Assembly (NCBI RefSeq): GCF_018736045.1
Contig: NZ_CP076133.1
Location: 1,240,001-1,304,000, forward strand
Reading direction: 5' to 3'
DNA: 64,000 bases
Source of the DNA: Flammeovirga yaeyamensis
GTDB lineage: Bacteria > Bacteroidota > Bacteroidia > Cytophagales > Flammeovirgaceae
The position numbers were made by a program, and so were the translations under genes. Positions 52,430 to 60,437 of the stretch are shown here, in pieces. Under the pieces are notes generated by a model. That model saw nothing but the letters and a program-made list of their open reading frames with translations. It had not been told where the DNA came from and ran no database searches. Position 1 is the first letter of the stretch. Each line of letters begins with the position of its first letter.

Positions 52430-52437
52430 CAAAGCTA
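52430..52437 (-). promoter_or_regulatory. Bacteroidetes -7 element for the YARHG lipoprotein gene
   Basis: On the minus strand it reads TAGCTTTG, a perfect TAnnTTTG match, 26 nt before the ATG at 52403. Confidence 0.6.
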
Positions 52438-52591
52438 TAAAAATAAATCAATTTATGTGATGTTGATAGCAGGTATGAAACTAAAGAAAAAGAATTTTAT
52501 TCTACATTTGTTCAGAAAATGATGAGTGAAATGGGTGTTTTTTGGAGATAAAATTCGCTTTCTTTACACGATAAACAACGTTTTTTAATTT

Positions 52592-52601
52592 TATACCCCC
52601 T
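52592..52601 (+). promoter_or_regulatory. Shared motif TATACCCCCT, copy 3 (upstream of GH29)
   Basis: TATACCCCCT lies 109 bp before the GH29 start, in the same orientation as the gene. With five bases more to the left it matches 13 of 15 positions of the copies at 42860 and 50009. Confidence 0.5.
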
Positions 52602-52623
52602 AATCTGAATAAAAAATCACCGA

Positions 52624-52651
52624 TCGAAAGTATGGTTTTATCTACTTTCGA
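52624..52651 (+). promoter_or_regulatory. Inverted repeat before GH29
   Basis: TCGAAAGTA (52624-52632) and TACTTTCGA (52643-52651) are perfect 9-bp arms 59 bp before the ATG. This is suitable for a dimeric regulator; the right arm also resembles a -7 element. Confidence 0.4.
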
Positions 52652-52710
52652 ATTAAGCAAATGAATTACAAGACATCATCAGAACTAAACTGATATTAAA
52701 CGTATAAAGT

Positions 52711-54312
52711 ATGAAGTTATTTAAATCAATACCGGTTCTATTTTTAGGTATTGCAATGTCTTGTCAACAACCGCCGTCAAATACGGAGTTGTCACAAGAT
52801 GATGTAATAAAAGAAGATTGGGAATCGATTTCTCAGGTAAACAAAGAACCTGATTGGTACAAAGACGCAAAGTTTGGTATTTACACTCACTGGGGCCCCG
52901 TTTCTGGTGCGTTCGTAAATATGGATAAAAACGAATACCTAGGAGGTTGGCACGGCATGTTAATGTACGGGAAAAAAGGCCTGCCGAATTGGAAAACAGG
53001 AGAATATCCAAAAGACGAAAATGGAAACGAAGTTCATAAACCAACTTCTAATTACTTACACCATGTTGAGCAGTTTGGTGACCCTAAAGAGTTTGGTTAT
53101 AAATATCTAATTGAAAACTTTAAACCAACAGGATTTAATGCTGAACAATGGGCGGAGTTATTCAAAAAATCAGGAGCTAAGTTTGCTGGACCTGTAGCCA
53201 TGCACCACGATAACTTTGCGATGTGGGATGCCAAAACTACAAGATGGAATTCTGTAAACTATGGAGGAATTGATATTTCTGCGGAGTTAAAAGAGTCTGT
53301 AGAGAAAAGAGGAATGAAGTTTATTGGTTCTTTCCATCACGCTTTTACTTGGAAATATTATGTTCCTGCTCACGAGTATGGAGGAGTTGATCCAGAAGAT
53401 TACGATTTATATACAGAACCACACGGATGGGACAGTAATGTTCCTACTGAAGCTTACCATAAAGATTGGTGGGCGAAGCTAAAAGAATATATCGATGTGT
53501 ATCAGCCAGACGTAATTTGGTTCGACTGGTGGTTAGAGAACATGGACGAGAAATACAGACAAAAATTCTTGGCTTACTATTACAACAAAGCAAAAGAATG
53601 GGATAAAGAAGTAGTGGTGATGTTTAAAGAAACTACTTTCCCAGAGTCTACAGCTGTTAGAGATTACGAAAGAGGTCGTCCGAACCAACCAAAAGCAGAT
53701 GCTTGGGTAACGGATACTTCTCCAGGTACATGGTTCTACAGATCGAATGCGAAGTTTGTATCAACAAATGAATTAGTTGATATCTTAATTGATATTGTAT
53801 CGAAAAACGGTAACATGTTATTGAACGTTCCACCAGATCCTGACGGTACTATTCCTGAACCAATGGTTAACCTTTTAACCAACATTGGTGGTTGGTTAGA
53901 CGTAAATGGAGAAGCGATTTACGGAACAAGACCTTGGACAATTTTTGGTGAAGGACCAACTAGAATTCCTTCAGGTGGACACAAGATCGAAAGACAAAAA
54001 ATTGTTTATACAGAAAACGATATTCGTTTTACTAAAAAGAACGATAATGAGTTTTATGCTTTAGTAATGGATACTCCTAAAGGTGATATTCAAATTGAAA
54101 CATTGAGCACTAAGTTTGGCATCTTGAACAATGATATCGAGAAGATTACTTTACTTGGTAGTAATGAGCCATTGAAGTGGGAGAGAAATGAAAAAGGTTT
54201 AGTGATCAAAAAGCCGAAGTCATTCCCTACAGATTATGCTCACGCGTTTAAAATTCAATGTGAAGGTTACAGAGAAACTGATATCGGTGGAGAACTAGAA
54301 CAAGAATTATAA
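52711..54312 (+). CDS. GH29 alpha-L-fucosidase-family lipoprotein
   Basis: This 533-residue protein has a lipobox LGIAMSCQQ (Cys18). The GH29 barrel (about 45-400) carries AKFGIYTHWG, the substrate pair HHD at 165-167 and the retaining nucleophile Asp272 in DVIWFDWWLENMD. A beta-rich C-terminal domain follows (about 430-530). GH29 enzymes release alpha-linked L-fucose; some members in porphyran-type loci are thought to act on the closely similar L-galactose, which fits the nearby GH86 and the shared upstream motif. The exact substrate is not decided by sequence. Confidence 0.92.
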   Translation: MKLFKSIPVLFLGIAMSCQQPPSNTELSQDDVIKEDWESISQVNKEPDWYKDAKFGIYTHWGPVSGAFVNMDKNEYLGGWHGMLMYGKKGLPNWKTGEYPKDENGNEVHKPTSNYLHHVEQFGDPKEFGYKYLIENFKPTGFNAEQWAELFKKSGAKFAGPVAMHHDNFAMWDAKTTRWNSVNYGGIDISAELKESVEKRGMKFIGSFHHAFTWKYYVPAHEYGGVDPEDYDLYTEPHGWDSNVPTEAYHKDWWAKLKEYIDVYQPDVIWFDWWLENMDEKYRQKFLAYYYNKAKEWDKEVVVMFKETTFPESTAVRDYERGRPNQPKADAWVTDTSPGTWFYRSNAKFVSTNELVDILIDIVSKNGNMLLNVPPDPDGTIPEPMVNLLTNIGGWLDVNGEAIYGTRPWTIFGEGPTRIPSGGHKIERQKIVYTENDIRFTKKNDNEFYALVMDTPKGDIQIETLSTKFGILNNDIEKITLLGSNEPLKWERNEKGLVIKKPKSFPTDYAHAFKIQCEGYRETDIGGELEQEL

Positions 54313-54364
54313 ACAATTGATATTGTAAAATAGTTATAATTTGAAATAAAGACTTTTAATAGTA

Positions 54365-54398
54365 AAAGGCGAGGAATCTTTCTTCGTCTTTTTTTTTG
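54365..54398 (+). terminator. Terminator after the GH29 gene
   Basis: AAAGGCGAGGA (54365-54375) pairs with TCTTCGTCTTT (54381-54391), using G-U pairs, and is followed by more Ts. Confidence 0.75.
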
Positions 54399-54518
54399 TT
54401 CCATCATCAAATACTTTTTTTGATGTTGAACCTGAATATTTCCATCTAAATAATTGTTCTGTATAGGTCGATGAACTACTTTTGAATACCTAATAAAAAA
54501 CTACCAAACTATTTAAAA

Positions 54519-55838
54519 ATGAGACTAATATTCATCTTACTATTTATTTCTACTTCAATTTTCTCTCAAAATCTAAAAGGAGTAGTTTATAATGCATCAA
54601 ACAATAAACCTATCCAAAATGTAAATGTCTATTTAAAAAATGACTTGATTAAAGCGACAGTCACTTCTAAAAAAGGAGTTTTTAAGCTTTTTACTGAAAA
54701 GAACATTTCTCTATCGGATACTATTTGCTTCTCTCATGTGGGGTATCAAACAGAATCAATTCCGCTTTTTACATTAATTAAAAGTGGCCACAGAATGTAT
54801 TTAAATGAAGTGGTGCATGAGTTAGAAGAAGTGGTGATTGAAAGGAAACGAAATTTACAGAGCGAATTGAAGTTTTCTAAAGTAAGTAAATTACCCAAAG
54901 GGGTGTATAATTTTGGCTCAGTACTAGTGGGCTCAAAGATCTATATCTCAGGAGGTGATGAATCTATTTTTGTCAACACTGGTCTACAGAATTATCAGAC
55001 GATTACAGAAGTGGCAAGATATGCATCGAAAGCTTACAGCTGGGAGGGGTATCAAGATGTCTTACAAATTTATGATATCGAAAATAACACTTGGGAATTG
55101 ATAGATGATAAATTTCGAAAGAAAGCCTATCATGAAGCAGTGGACATCAATGATAAATTATACTTGTTAGGAGGGAAGTCTTTATCAACGAGTAAAAAGC
55201 TTGAGTATTTAGAAAATACCATAGAAGTCTATAACCTCAAGACAGGTGAATTACAGATAGATTATACCAATCCACATCAAGCGGTTAATTTTTCCGCAGT
55301 AGCACACCATCAAAAAATATATGTGATGGGTGGTTCTGTCCATCGAAAAAACAATGGGAAAAAAATCTTTACAGATCAGGGACATGTTTTAGATACCAAA
55401 ACTGGCTATTGGTATGAACTCCCAAAGATGAGACAACCGAAAGAGACGACCGGTATACTTATCGGTAATAAAATATATGTTGTAGGTGGATTTAATGGGC
55501 AACCTCTAAAAGAAATAGAATCGTATAACATTGCTACTGAACAATGGGAAAGTGAAGCCGATTTACTCTATGGCATCGAAAATCCGTCTCTAGCCTATGT
55601 AGATAATTTGTTATACATTTTGGACGACGATAGTATATTTATCTATAACATAAAATCAAAAGTGATGAGTGAGTACCGTACAAACCTAAATCTAAGGGAT
55701 GCGTCTATCACTATTTATGAGGACACCTTATATGTATACGGAGGCTACGAAAAAGAATTTGGAGATAAATGGTTCTCGAACTCTGTATATAAACTTCCTT
55801 TGGTGGAGTTTATGGATACTAAAATGGCGGGGAAGTAA
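54519..55838 (+). CDS. Carboxypeptidase-regulatory-like domain plus kelch-repeat protein
   Basis: This 439-residue protein has a signal peptide ending at SIFSQ (residue 17). A carboxypeptidase-regulatory-like beta sandwich covers about 18-105 (LKGVVYNASNNKPIQNVNVY). A five- to six-bladed kelch propeller covers about 120-425, with repeats such as GSKIYISGGDES, NDKLYLLGGKSL, HQKIYVMGGSVH and GNKIYVVGGFNG. It should be secreted or periplasmic, and might bind a glycan or protein. There is no enzyme motif. A terminator overlaps its stop codon. Confidence 0.82.
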   Translation: MRLIFILLFISTSIFSQNLKGVVYNASNNKPIQNVNVYLKNDLIKATVTSKKGVFKLFTEKNISLSDTICFSHVGYQTESIPLFTLIKSGHRMYLNEVVHELEEVVIERKRNLQSELKFSKVSKLPKGVYNFGSVLVGSKIYISGGDESIFVNTGLQNYQTITEVARYASKAYSWEGYQDVLQIYDIENNTWELIDDKFRKKAYHEAVDINDKLYLLGGKSLSTSKKLEYLENTIEVYNLKTGELQIDYTNPHQAVNFSAVAHHQKIYVMGGSVHRKNNGKKIFTDQGHVLDTKTGYWYELPKMRQPKETTGILIGNKIYVVGGFNGQPLKEIESYNIATEQWESEADLLYGIENPSLAYVDNLLYILDDDSIFIYNIKSKVMSEYRTNLNLRDASITIYEDTLYVYGGYEKEFGDKWFSNSVYKLPLVEFMDTKMAGK

Positions 55839-55850
55839 TTCCCCTTTTTT
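55829..55850 (+). terminator. Terminator overlapping the stop codon of the kelch gene
   Basis: GGGGAA (55829-55834) pairs with TTCCCC (55839-55844) and six Ts follow. The stem's left arm lies inside the coding sequence. Confidence 0.7.
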
Positions 55851-55903
55851 AATTTGTAATATAGTTTTAAATTAGAAAACTATTTACAACTAAAGACTAA
55901 ACT

Positions 55904-56743
55904 ATGAATATCGAAAAAATAAAAAACTTCAATCAAATTCTATTATCCGTAGTAGGTGTAATACTTATTTGTTTTTTACTTCTTGGTTTCTTTTCAGCCG
56001 CATTTATACTTACAAATGAAGTGTTTAAATCCAAAAAAGATAATGGTTCTACTGGGATTCTTGCTGAAGAGAAAGTAGAAGAACTACAATCCGAAAACAA
56101 AAGAAAACAATTGGTAGCTTATGAATATCCAAGATTAGCTGATATACTAAATCAGGTGTACATTATTCCTATCACTCATATTAATTTAAAAAAGGCTGAA
56201 AATATTGCAGAGTATGAATTCGAGGAAAGAGATGCTTATGAAAGATTTGAATTTAGTGACAGTAAAAGTTATAAATCTTATAGAGAAAGATATTATCATA
56301 ATCTAATAGTATTTGATAATAAAACGCTAACATCAAAAAAACTTTTTAATGGCAGACTTAATTTTAATCGTATTGATGTTGATTATTTTAAAGCAGATGG
56401 CGATATCATAGTTAATTTTAAAGCCGCTACAAAAGATACAAATAAAGACGGAGTAATAGATCAATTGGATTTAAAATCGATTTATCTTTATTCGATAACC
56501 AACGATAAATTAAATGAAATAACCCTTCCTAATGCAGATGTGAAGAACTATAATTTTATTGAAGGAGAAAAAGATTTAATCATCAATTTTGGTATAGATG
56601 CCAATAAGAGTGGTATTTATGATAGCCGTCAAGAACCCAATGTAATAAAGAAATATATTTATAAAACGGGTGAATTGGTCGATGTTATTCAGCCCAAAAT
56701 GATGAAAGAACTACAGCAGCAGTTGGAAGGTTCTTCAAAATAA
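55904..56743 (+). CDS. Membrane-anchored protein, unknown function
   Basis: One strong hydrophobic segment (about 10-36, ILLSVVGVILICFLLLGFFS) in this 279-residue protein is followed by a large soluble part with many charged residues. A calcium-loop-like TNKDGVIDQLDLKSIYLYS lies near 185-203. No family was recognised. It probably has its bulk in the periplasm. A perfect 41-bp palindrome follows the stop. Confidence 0.65.
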   Translation: MNIEKIKNFNQILLSVVGVILICFLLLGFFSAAFILTNEVFKSKKDNGSTGILAEEKVEELQSENKRKQLVAYEYPRLADILNQVYIIPITHINLKKAENIAEYEFEERDAYERFEFSDSKSYKSYRERYYHNLIVFDNKTLTSKKLFNGRLNFNRIDVDYFKADGDIIVNFKAATKDTNKDGVIDQLDLKSIYLYSITNDKLNEITLPNADVKNYNFIEGEKDLIINFGIDANKSGIYDSRQEPNVIKKYIYKTGELVDVIQPKMMKELQQQLEGSSK

Positions 56744-56744
56744 A

Positions 56745-56785
56745 TGTTACAGGCAGATATTTTATTAAAATATCTGCCTGTAACA
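56745..56785. repeat. Perfect 41-bp palindrome (possible terminator)
   Basis: TGTTACAGGCAGATATTTTA (56745-56764) and its exact complement (56766-56785) flank one central base. No T run follows, so it may act as a cruciform or RNA processing site, or as a weak terminator. Confidence 0.7.
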
Positions 56786-56888
56786 TTATACAAACCCTTT
56801 AATGTTAACTTAATTTTAAATCTGTTTACTATTCAACTTTGTTAAACATTTAATTTGCACTTTTCCTTTACCTCAATAAATCAAATCC

Positions 56889-56896
56889 TATATTTG
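56889..56896 (+). promoter_or_regulatory. Bacteroidetes -7 element before the DUF4625 lipoprotein
   Basis: TATATTTG is a perfect TAnnTTTG match, 25 nt before the ATG at 56922. Confidence 0.55.
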
Positions 56897-56921
56897 CGAC
56901 ATTATTGCATTAAATAGCTAA

Positions 56922-57629
56922 ATGAAAAAACTACAACTAATTAGCATTGCTTTGGTTATGAGTCTTTTTGCTTGTAATCAAGAGGAAGAATTATCATCAA
57001 ATTTACGTATAGCTCATCTTGAGTATGGAAAAGGAAGCACTGGACATGGAGATAATCAAATAGGTTATGCTGGTGTTGATCTACATCTTGAAGCGCAAGT
57101 TGAAGGTAATTATCGAGTGTCAGAAGTTATTCTGACCATTGAATCATTGAATGGTGATCAATCAGAGGAATATGATTATTCCGAGCATCATGGAGGGATA
57201 CTGAATCCAAATATTCATGAACATCCAATCATTCCAGCAGAATTTGATACAGGAGAGTATTATCTTGAGCTATCTGTGACAGATGAAGCAGGAGAAAAAG
57301 TGGTTGAAGGTGGACCTTTACAAATCGTCCCTTTAATCGTGTTCAATAACGTGGAAATATCAGGAGAAATTCTTCCTGGCGAACAAATAAGTATTGCCTT
57401 TCAATTAGAAGGATATAACATTCTAAAAGATCTTTATATAGTGTTAGTAGATAGTAATAATCAAGAAGTATTATCAAATTACTATGACTTTACTGCTGCA
57501 AACACCCATCAAATCGATTTCAGCGACCGTATTTCAATTCCTTCAGATTTACCTGAAGGGGAGTATGTTGTAAAAGCAATTGCATCGGATGCTCGACAGA
57601 ATACAGTTGAAGAAATATTTCAATTCTAA
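56922..57629 (+). CDS. DUF4625-like lipoprotein
   Basis: This 235-residue protein has a lipobox LFACNQ (Cys18). The first domain (about 30-130) carries YGKGSTGHGDNQIGYAGVDL and VEGNYRVSEVILTIE. This GHGD plus DLHLEA pattern resembles the DUF4625 family. A second beta domain (about 135-235) follows. It is probably a surface protein of unknown ligand. A second lipoprotein gene begins 16 nt downstream, so the two form a small operon. Confidence 0.7.
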   Translation: MKKLQLISIALVMSLFACNQEEELSSNLRIAHLEYGKGSTGHGDNQIGYAGVDLHLEAQVEGNYRVSEVILTIESLNGDQSEEYDYSEHHGGILNPNIHEHPIIPAEFDTGEYYLELSVTDEAGEKVVEGGPLQIVPLIVFNNVEISGEILPGEQISIAFQLEGYNILKDLYIVLVDSNNQEVLSNYYDFTAANTHQIDFSDRISIPSDLPEGEYVVKAIASDARQNTVEEIFQF

Positions 57630-57645
57630 ATCCAAATTTACTTAA

Positions 57646-58905
57646 ATGAAAAACTACTTAATTTTACTACTACTTTTTAGCAGTACTTTTTTTGCATGTC
57701 AAAAAGACGATAGTCTATTAGAAGATGAAGTCGAAGTACCTGAAGATGCACCTTACATTGAATATGAAGGTTTAAAACTTGTGGTAACGTATACTGATAA
57801 CAACATTGTGGAATTAAGAGAGCCACACAGTGATCGTATCGATACGTTATTTACTGAAGAAGAAGGTACTAAAGTGATTCATGAATTAGGGCCAAAGATT
57901 GCAAACGCAATGGTTTACAGTGAGAATACGGTTTATGGTATTTTTACAGGACTTGATCTTCACATGAACCACTACCATACGTATCCGCCAGCAATAAAAG
58001 TAACAACTTCTACACCACAATTGGATAATCCAGATTGGAGTGATTTTCAAGCTATTTGGAGATCAAAAGAGAGTGGAAATCTCTTTAACTTAGGAGCCGA
58101 AGATATTTTGAATGGTGGACAGGCGAAAGAAATTGAATTGAATCATCATCAAAAAGCGGGTGTGAATACACCTTATTTATCTTCTGGTTTTGGCGATAAT
58201 TACTACTTGTTAATCAACGATCAGAATCAATTGGATCTTTATAATGTTGGGACTGAAGAAATCGATAAATCATATAAAGAATTTAATGAGATTTACTCAG
58301 CCAATACTTATGCAGTTAATTGGGATGAAAATTATGGTTTAGTATCTACTGATCAAGGTGTCTTTACTTTTGTATTTAAAAACGAAGGTGATTGGAGTAA
58401 TCCAGAAATCGTGATGTATGAGAAAATGCTTGATTACCCTGAAGATAATGTGAAGTTTGATCAGTTAATCTACAGAAAATATTATAACGGTTCTGCAACT
58501 ATCAAGATTGCCTTAGGTATCGATAATGAGAAAGGTATCTATAAAATTGATGTAGAAGAAGGAAAGATCAAAAAAGTGGTAGATGTTGAAAATATCAAAG
58601 CTTTTGAAATCAATTACATGATGAGCATGTTGTATGTATTGTCAGAAGATCAGAAGTTTGTAGCTTATGATTTAGGAACATTTATTCCGGTCAATTCTAC
58701 AACAGTGAATGAAGATCTTTCTGAAAATGTAAGAGTAGCAGTAAGTGAAAAATTTGCTTACGTACATACTGGAAATAATACTTACATTAATGTATATGGT
58801 GCTAAGAACATGATTCCATATACACCAATCGAAACAAACAATAAGATTTCTGATATCGGTACTTTTGGTAACATGATTGAGTTGCCAATTGATAATCATG
58901 ATTAA
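57646..58905 (+). CDS. Beta-propeller-like lipoprotein, unknown function
   Basis: This 419-residue protein has lipobox TFFACQKDD (Cys18). The rest is regular beta-rich sequence with repeating strands (NLGAEDILNGGQAKEIELNH, YYLLINDQNQLDLYNVGTEE, and later IKAFEINYMMSMLYVLSEDQ). This is consistent with a propeller, but no named repeat is clear. HHQ and MNHYHTYPP segments near 105-170 are rich in histidine and could bind metal, as a guess. It is cotranscribed with the gene at 56922. Confidence 0.7.
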   Translation: MKNYLILLLLFSSTFFACQKDDSLLEDEVEVPEDAPYIEYEGLKLVVTYTDNNIVELREPHSDRIDTLFTEEEGTKVIHELGPKIANAMVYSENTVYGIFTGLDLHMNHYHTYPPAIKVTTSTPQLDNPDWSDFQAIWRSKESGNLFNLGAEDILNGGQAKEIELNHHQKAGVNTPYLSSGFGDNYYLLINDQNQLDLYNVGTEEIDKSYKEFNEIYSANTYAVNWDENYGLVSTDQGVFTFVFKNEGDWSNPEIVMYEKMLDYPEDNVKFDQLIYRKYYNGSATIKIALGIDNEKGIYKIDVEEGKIKKVVDVENIKAFEINYMMSMLYVLSEDQKFVAYDLGTFIPVNSTTVNEDLSENVRVAVSEKFAYVHTGNNTYINVYGAKNMIPYTPIETNNKISDIGTFGNMIELPIDNHD

Positions 58906-58923
58906 GAAATTGAGAATCTTATA

Positions 58924-58965
58924 TACAAAAACACCATCAAGTTTGTGCTTGATGGTGTTTTTGTA
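58924..58965. terminator. Strong bidirectional terminator
   Basis: TACAAAAACACCATCAAG (58924-58941) and its exact complement (58948-58965) form an 18-bp stem with a 6-nt loop, between two convergent genes. Confidence 0.9.
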
Positions 58966-58995
58966 TTCTTGAAACTAACTCTTTATTTCAGAGAA

Positions 58996-60408
58996 TTAAT
59001 TTACTTTTTTAATTGTTGGAGGTATCCATGTTCTATCACTTACTTTTTCGTGCGGAGAATAAAGTCGTAATGTTACTCTAATGTCATCTTTTGGTGCGGG
59101 TAACCAATTTGACATTTTATCATCAGAAGGTCTTTCATTTTGGATATAAATAGTCAAAGATCCATCTTCGTTGTATTTTAAGTCATTTATATCACTTAAT
59201 GCATAACGATCTAATTCATTGTCCACTAAATATTGATCTTTGTCGTACATGGTTACTGACCAAAAAGCATAGGCAGGAGGAAGATCATCATGAGCAAAAG
59301 TAAGCTCATATTTATTATCGCCTGTTAAATCATCTCCATTTTCATCAACCCTTGTTACTGGATAAAAAGCATCTTCAATAATGTTACCACCAAGTCCGAT
59401 ATACGACCAACCTGCACGTAATTCGTATTCCGTACCATAACGTCCCATATCATAGGTTAAGGTCCAACCATTTTTGATTTCCCCAAGATGAGCAATAATC
59501 TCTTCTAGCTTTTCATGTCCTTCTTGAAATCCTTCTTTTATAGCTTTTTGAACATCATCACTGAATTCGTTCAGGTTGAAATCTTGACCCGCTTCAATAT
59601 TGATTTTCTTAAAATGATGAATGACATCTTTATCTGCTTCATAAGTTAAATTACCAACTAATAATCGATTAAGATTAGAGAAAAACTCTTCAGCAGACAT
59701 TTTTTGAACACTTTCATTTACATCCATAGGGAATTCGATATCAGTTAAAGCAACTTCTGTTGGAGGTGTATAATCACTTCCCCAAGCAGATAATGGAGTA
59801 AGTTTAATCTCATCCTGAATAGCATTTACCATTGGATAATCTTCTTTACCGCTTGAGTATAACCTTCCACCAATACAAGTGATGTTTGTGTTCGAACGAA
59901 TTAATTCAACACCGTCTGGGATCGTACCCTTCCAATTTGGACCGGCAATCATAAAGTTTCCACCTTTTTCTCCATATGTTCTAACACCAGGGCCTGCAAC
60001 AACATCGTTCCATGCATTTAATATCTGCATAATCCAATATCTATCTTTTATTTCAGGTACAGATAAAATATATGGTTCCTGCTCAAGGTCTAATCCAGCA
60101 AAAGAGTATAAACAATCTACATTAAAACCTACCACCATTTTGTTACTTGCATCAACAAATTGTCTACTGTGACCAAATTGTCCCATGGGTGCCATTAGTC
60201 CATTTGGAGCGGTTGTATATGTGATTCTTTGGAACTGCTTTTCCCATAATAAAGCAGGTAATCCAAAAATATAGGCTTCTTTTGCTAATCGCTTTGCTTC
60301 TTCAGGTGAAACTTCATTGTTATCTTTTGTATTCCCAGTACAAGAAGTTGCTGATAACAAAATTACAAAAGATAAAAAACTAAGAATTATTCTATTAAGT
60401 ATTTTCAT
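58996..60408 (-). CDS. DUF1254/DUF1214 domain lipoprotein, copy 3
   Basis: This 470-residue protein has a lipobox ATSCTGN (Cys23). DUF1254 covers about 40-200, with YGEKGGNFMIAGPNWKGTIP and SAWGSDYTPPT. DUF1214 covers about 330-465, with YAFWSVTMYDKDQYLVDNE, DGSLTIYIQNERPSDDK and NWLPAP. It is much closer to copy 4, 29 bp upstream, than to the copies at 6969-10037: compare LYSPHEKVSDRTWIPPTIKK with the end of copy 4. Copies 3 and 4 look like a tandem duplication in one operon. Confidence 0.85.
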   Translation of the reverse strand: MKILNRIILSFLSFVILLSATSCTGNTKDNNEVSPEEAKRLAKEAYIFGLPALLWEKQFQRITYTTAPNGLMAPMGQFGHSRQFVDASNKMVVGFNVDCLYSFAGLDLEQEPYILSVPEIKDRYWIMQILNAWNDVVAGPGVRTYGEKGGNFMIAGPNWKGTIPDGVELIRSNTNITCIGGRLYSSGKEDYPMVNAIQDEIKLTPLSAWGSDYTPPTEVALTDIEFPMDVNESVQKMSAEEFFSNLNRLLVGNLTYEADKDVIHHFKKINIEAGQDFNLNEFSDDVQKAIKEGFQEGHEKLEEIIAHLGEIKNGWTLTYDMGRYGTEYELRAGWSYIGLGGNIIEDAFYPVTRVDENGDDLTGDNKYELTFAHDDLPPAYAFWSVTMYDKDQYLVDNELDRYALSDINDLKYNEDGSLTIYIQNERPSDDKMSNWLPAPKDDIRVTLRLYSPHEKVSDRTWIPPTIKKVN

Positions 60409-60437
60409 GATCTATTTGATTGATGTATTAGGTATAA

